A DNA stretch of 64,000 bases from Beroe forskalii (taxonomy: Eukaryota > Ctenophora > Nuda > Beroida > Beroidae). The DNA is taken from positions 434,001-498,000 of the forward strand of contig WFMF01000095.1 of assembly GCA_011033025.1 (NCBI GenBank). Reading direction: 5' to 3'. The position numbers and the translations under genes are program-made. Each line of letters opens with the position of its first letter. Positions within the stretch are counted from its first letter, which is position 1. Shown piece by piece: positions 63,331-64,000 of this stretch. The notes under the pieces were generated by a model. That model was not told the origin of the DNA and made no database searches. It saw only the letters and a program-made list of their open reading frames with translations.

Positions 63331-64000
63331 CTTTTCTTGTAATGTATTTTTATCTACAAACTACAGTACAGAATTGCTGTAGTCCGTTCAGCCATGTCAA
63401 TAAGGTTAATAAAGTATTATAAAGTTCATGCTACGGTTTAAGAAGTTAGTAACGAACAAGAATTTAATAAAGAACAAGAGCTCATGCTACGGTTTAAGAA
63501 ACATTAGTTACTAATGAACAAGGAAGGAATGAATGGTACTACTAATAATTTAAATCAATAAGGCCTAAAAACATCAGGTGCTCATGGGTTTAAACGGGTC
63601 GTCAGTTGGGTAAGGTGATTATGCAGTACAAAGTGTACGGCACTCGGTTTTTTTCGGCCTCCTAACCCAAGAAACCTACACCCCGGAGGCCGTGCGTACA
63701 CACTGTACGCACCCCGACTGGGACCAAAAAATGAAAACTTATGAAGAAACACGTTTTTTAATGAATTAAAGAATCTATGAAACATTGAAACCAGAGTAAT
63801 AGGGTTAGGTTTAAGGAATCATGCCTGATAAGGGTACATAAGAACTTACGTAGGAAGAAACTTTTTCAACGAACAAAAGATAAAAGCACGAGAGGGTAAT
63901 GTTAGTAGACACGTGAAATTAAGAAATTAAGGATATGAGGTGATCAAGGCGGCATCATGTCTCTTAGAATGGTAATTGAACGGGTATATTATAACCCGTT

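Larger units (their letters stand above)
61830..64000. other. intergenic sequence, nothing coding recognised
   Basis: Contains an X-box-like motif (62264), a repeat block shared with 55940-56210 (63130-63330) and CATGCTACGGTTTAAGAA twice (63427, 63482). No exon with supporting splice sites was found on either strand. Confidence 0.4.

Overview
This is animal (metazoan) nuclear DNA: spliced genes with GT-AG introns, a Frizzled-family receptor, COP9 signalosome and translation genes, Harbinger/MULE/hAT/non-LTR transposon remains, microsatellites and many minisatellites. It looks like a repeat-rich invertebrate. I cannot name the phylum from the sequence. A 100-base run of N (44441-44540) and degraded sequence beside it show that this is a scaffold with a gap.

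Layout. 1-6100: a four-exon PIF/Harbinger transposase gene on the minus strand whose last intron holds about 65 copies of a 38-bp minisatellite. 7313-7453: an isolated minus-strand exon. 8432-12853: the 3' half of COPS2 (COP9 signalosome subunit 2), plus strand, with several intronic minisatellites. The most striking of these, about 32 copies of a 55-bp unit, is an amplification of COPS2's own last intron-exon junction. 13325-19550: a 6.2-kb element with about 480-bp terminal inverted repeats, containing nested MITEs and a hairpin cluster. 20206-22792: a two-exon gene (minus) for an unknown acidic coiled-coil, single-pass membrane protein with an RFX-type X-box upstream. 23850-24460: a MULE transposase remnant. 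25604-28032: a 2.4-kb TIR element. 28705-28797: a TG microsatellite. 33623-35592: a two-exon Frizzled-like receptor (plus). 36425-36757: the last two exons of an unknown gene (plus).

38372-44440 is a second, more compact copy of the 12.3-28.5 kb segment. It holds seven satellite units, a broken COPS2 last exon and a second intact coiled-coil membrane gene with its own X-box. Comparing the copies gives approximately empty sites for insertions in the first copy and one insertion found only in the second. 44911-45837: the first exons of EIF2D (minus), cut off by the gap. 46264-50529: intronless TARBP1 (tRNA Gm18 methyltransferase, minus). 53082-54765: intronless FARSB (phenylalanyl-tRNA synthetase beta, plus) with two single-base frameshifts. 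55181-55342: first exon of a myristoylated, possibly PTB-domain protein. 57852-61784: a secreted-protein gene (minus) split by a 3.1-kb hAT-type element with a perfect 8-bp target duplication.

Four of the genes serve housekeeping functions: COPS2 in protein turnover, and EIF2D, TARBP1 and FARSB in translation and tRNA maturation. They look like neighbours rather than an operon or pathway cluster. The main novelty lies in how repeats interact with genes: a splice acceptor turned into a satellite, very small mobile elements (59-79 bp) with 9-10-bp target duplications, hairpins with a fixed loop and covarying stems, and a paired X-box/coiled-coil membrane gene family.
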